A stretch of 16,722 nt of DNA. Origin: Phycisphaeraceae bacterium. GTDB lineage: Bacteria > Planctomycetota > Phycisphaerae > Phycisphaerales > UBA1924. The notes under the pieces were generated by a model. It made no database searches. It was given only the letters and a program-made list of their open reading frames with translations, and had not been told where the DNA came from. The position numbers and the translations under genes are program-made. The DNA lies in assembly GCA_009827205.1 (NCBI GenBank), contig WUAK01000021.1, positions 1 to 16,722 on the forward strand. Direction: 5' to 3'. This document shows, piece by piece, positions 14,909-16,722 of this stretch (within the stretch, counting starts at the first letter, position 1; each line of letters starts with the position of its first letter).

Positions 14909-16722
14909 ATGTCAACTGAGCAGACACAGAAAGAGCAGCAGATCAACGTTCAGGGTGTTGTGGGTAAGATCTCATCGCTCATCTCGACGCTATCGCTGCG
15001 CAGCGAGTCGCCCTCGATGTTCTACAAGCGAGCCTCTGCTGCGATTGTTCAGGGCTTCCAGAGCCCCTATGGAACAATCAGCGTACGCTTTGGGTCAGAA
15101 ATCGTCGAGGATTACTGGCACACGGGTTCGACCGATCCGTCGTTCTGGAAAAAACCGGTCGAGGATTTGCTCAACACTTCGATGCAGGAAGCCAAGCCGA
15201 TAGCGAGACGATTCTCGGCACGCGATGCATCGTTCCAGATCGCACTGATCTCTGGGATTATCCGGGACATTACCGGCTCGATGATCGGGGTCATGAGCAT
15301 GGTGGTGCGGTGTACGGACACGTTCACCGCCGAGATGTATCGCGAGCTTCTCGAGTCATTTACCGCGCAGATGGCCATCGGCGCTTCTCGGATCGAAGAA
15401 GCGGGAAAGGTGCCAGAAGGCGATGCGCCCGACGCGAGCGTTTCGAAAGCCGCGAACTATACATCGGGTGTTGAGATGGCATTCGCACTCGTGTCAAGCC
15501 TGCGTTCAAAGCTGGGGTGCGAGCAGGCTGCGATCGGCATCGCAGACGGCGCGAAAATAAAGGTCCAGGCCGTTTCCGGTCTCGATGAGGTAAGCAATCG
15601 AGCTGAAGCAGTGCGTCTCATGAGTGACGCGATGGGCGAAGCCGTTGACCGTGGCACACGAATCATTTATCAGAACGAATCTGGGAAGGATGTAGAGAGC
15701 AATAACGGGTATCGCGTGCACAAACGCTGGTATGAGCATCTCGGCGGCTCGTGTGTCTGTTCGATACCTCTCGATGCCGGCAGCGGTGAAACACTGGTTG
15801 TCAGCTTGCGCCGCAGAGCCGAACTGCCGTTCAACGCCGAGGAACTCGAAACGGTTGAGAACCTGATGAAGCCCTACGCGCCGGCGTTCGGACTCATTGA
15901 CAGGGCAAACCGTTCGATTGTATCGCACGCAAAGAAGTCAATCGGCGAAGGCGTGCGTGATACCTTCAAGCCCAAAGGCTGGGGTAGGAAGATCTTTGCG
16001 CTTCTGATGCTCTCTGCGCTAGCTTGGATCGCCTTCGGCACGATGGGCTATCACGTGAACGCGCCCGCTTCGGTTCGTCCCAGTACCGTGCGATCGATAT
16101 CCGCTCCAGTCGAGGGATCGTTGCTCTCTGTATTTGTAACAGCAGGCGACTATGTAACGGAAGGACAGCTGCTCGCCGTGTTCGACGACAGTGAACTTCT
16201 TGTGCAGCGCGAGCAATTCCTTGCGGAGATTCAGATCGCACAGATCAACGAGAACCACGCTGTCAGCGAAGGAATGGGCGTAGAAGCCGAGCTAGCACGC
16301 GCTGAGCGTCGACTCTCCGAAGCGAGACTCGCAGAGATTGACAGGCAAATCGAGCAGTCAAGCATCATTGCGCCGTTCGACGGATTCGTGATGAGTGGAG
16401 ACCTAAGGTCAAGGCTAGGCGAGACCATGACCCTCGGTACGCCGATGTTTGAACTCGCTAGAGACGACGGGTGGACGATTGACGTCGAGATGCCCCAGCG
16501 TGTTGCAGCCGACATCAAGCCCGGCGAAGTCGGTGTCTTTGCACCCAACGCACGACCCGAGGAGACAATCGAACTTCAAGTCGTGCGCGTGCAGCCACTT
16601 GCGCAACCGGTCAACGGAAAGACCGTCTATATCACCGAGGGTGAGCTCGGGCAGACGAAAGAGTGGATTAAGCCCGGCATGGAAGGCATCGCACGGGTGG
16701 AGTTCGGGAAGCGGCCCGTCTG
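14909..16722 (+). CDS. GAF domain-transmembrane-HlyD-type membrane fusion protein (3' end beyond window)
   Basis: The frame from ATG 14909 (GGAG at 14895-14898) stays open for 604 codons to the right edge without a stop. Residues 1-180 are mostly helical with no recognised domain. About 183-335 looks like a GAF sensor domain (GVEMAFALVSSLRSKLGC, AAIGIADGAKIKVQAVSG, SCVCSIPLDAG, LVVSLRRRAELPFNAEELE). Residues 361-379 are one membrane helix (KIFALLMLSALAWIAFGTM). About 395-427 is the first lipoyl/biotinyl half (ISAPVEGSLLSVFVTAGDYV). A short helical hairpin follows, then IIAPFDGFV at 486-494 and the second half, then beta-barrel strands to the edge. HlyD-type proteins bridge inner-membrane exporters to the outer envelope. 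Here the N-terminal half should be cytoplasmic and the HlyD half periplasmic, so sensing and export are joined in one chain. It probably serves the RTX adhesin upstream. An exporter or peptidase partner would be expected just beyond the edge. Confidence 0.85.
   Translation, partial: MSTEQTQKEQQINVQGVVGKISSLISTLSLRSESPSMFYKRASAAIVQGFQSPYGTISVRFGSEIVEDYWHTGSTDPSFWKKPVEDLLNTSMQEAKPIARRFSARDASFQIALISGIIRDITGSMIGVMSMVVRCTDTFTAEMYRELLESFTAQMAIGASRIEEAGKVPEGDAPDASVSKAANYTSGVEMAFALVSSLRSKLGCEQAAIGIADGAKIKVQAVSGLDEVSNRAEAVRLMSDAMGEAVDRGTRIIYQNESGKDVESNNGYRVHKRWYEHLGGSCVCSIPLDAGSGETLVVSLRRRAELPFNAEELETVENLMKPYAPAFGLIDRANRSIVSHAKKSIGEGVRDTFKPKGWGRKIFALLMLSALAWIAFGTMGYHVNAPASVRPSTVRSISAPVEGSLLSVFVTAGDYVTEGQLLAVFDDSELLVQREQFLAEIQIAQINENHAVSEGMGVEAELARAERRLSEARLAEIDRQIEQSSIIAPFDGFVMSGDLRSRLGETMTLGTPMFELARDDGWTIDVEMPQRVAADIKPGEVGVFAPNARPEETIELQVVRVQPLAQPVNGKTVYITEGELGQTKEWIKPGMEGIARVEFGKRPV

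Noticed and set aside
14445..15598. Repeated TGAGGTAAGCAAT at the PilZ start and again near 15586
   Set aside because: A 13-base match is expected by chance about once or twice in a window of this size, and the second copy is inside coding sequence.

Overview
The window most likely comes from a planctomycete, probably of the Phycisphaerae or a relative. The clearest sign is the start of the largest protein (9929-14404). It has a lysine-rich leader and then an EPLEKRVLLSA motif, a variant of the LEPR-x-LL element found near the N-terminus of many giant planctomycete surface proteins. Moderately high GC, TTG starts and very long acidic secreted proteins agree. The assignment is inferred from motifs, not from a search. 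No RNA gene, insertion sequence, CRISPR array or integrase is visible, and no gene-free gap exceeds about 180 bases.

Left block, 1-6035, plus strand: a probable operon for export and modification of a surface polysaccharide. It begins with the C-terminal end of an ABC-2 (Wzm-type) permease, followed by its ATPase carrying a C-terminal Wzt-type carbohydrate-binding domain. Next come a membrane-anchored coiled-coil methyltransferase with a histone-H1-like lysine tail, an MptE-like (DUF115, sialyltransferase-42-like fold) protein, and a GT2 glycosyltransferase fused to a second MptE-like module. Spacing is tight: one 4-bp ATGA overlap and gaps of 10 to 67 bp.

Middle block, 6040-9748: two minus-strand genes, an FkbM-type methyltransferase followed by a GT4 glycosyltransferase, end tail to tail against the left operon. 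A second GT2 gene is divergent from FkbM. Its N-terminal domain is a paralogue of the GT2 half of the fusion, but its C-terminal half looks like a degenerate Rossmann domain.

Right block, 9929-16722, plus strand: a 1491-residue acidic repeat protein containing RTX-type calcium-binding repeats, a LamG-like domain, two related beta-sandwich domains and four cadherin-like repeats. It is followed by a PilZ protein with both c-di-GMP-binding motifs intact. The last gene runs off the right edge without a stop and encodes a GAF domain, one membrane helix and a HlyD-type adaptor. Together they read as a secreted adhesin, a c-di-GMP receptor and part of a type I-like exporter.

The two most interesting ideas are these. 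First, the left operon may hold an ABC-exported glycan whose chain is capped by a coiled-coil methyltransferase, an analogue of WbdD with Wzm/Wzt in E. coli O9a. Second, the right block may be a planctomycete form of c-di-GMP-controlled adhesin secretion in which the adaptor itself carries a cytoplasmic sensor domain.
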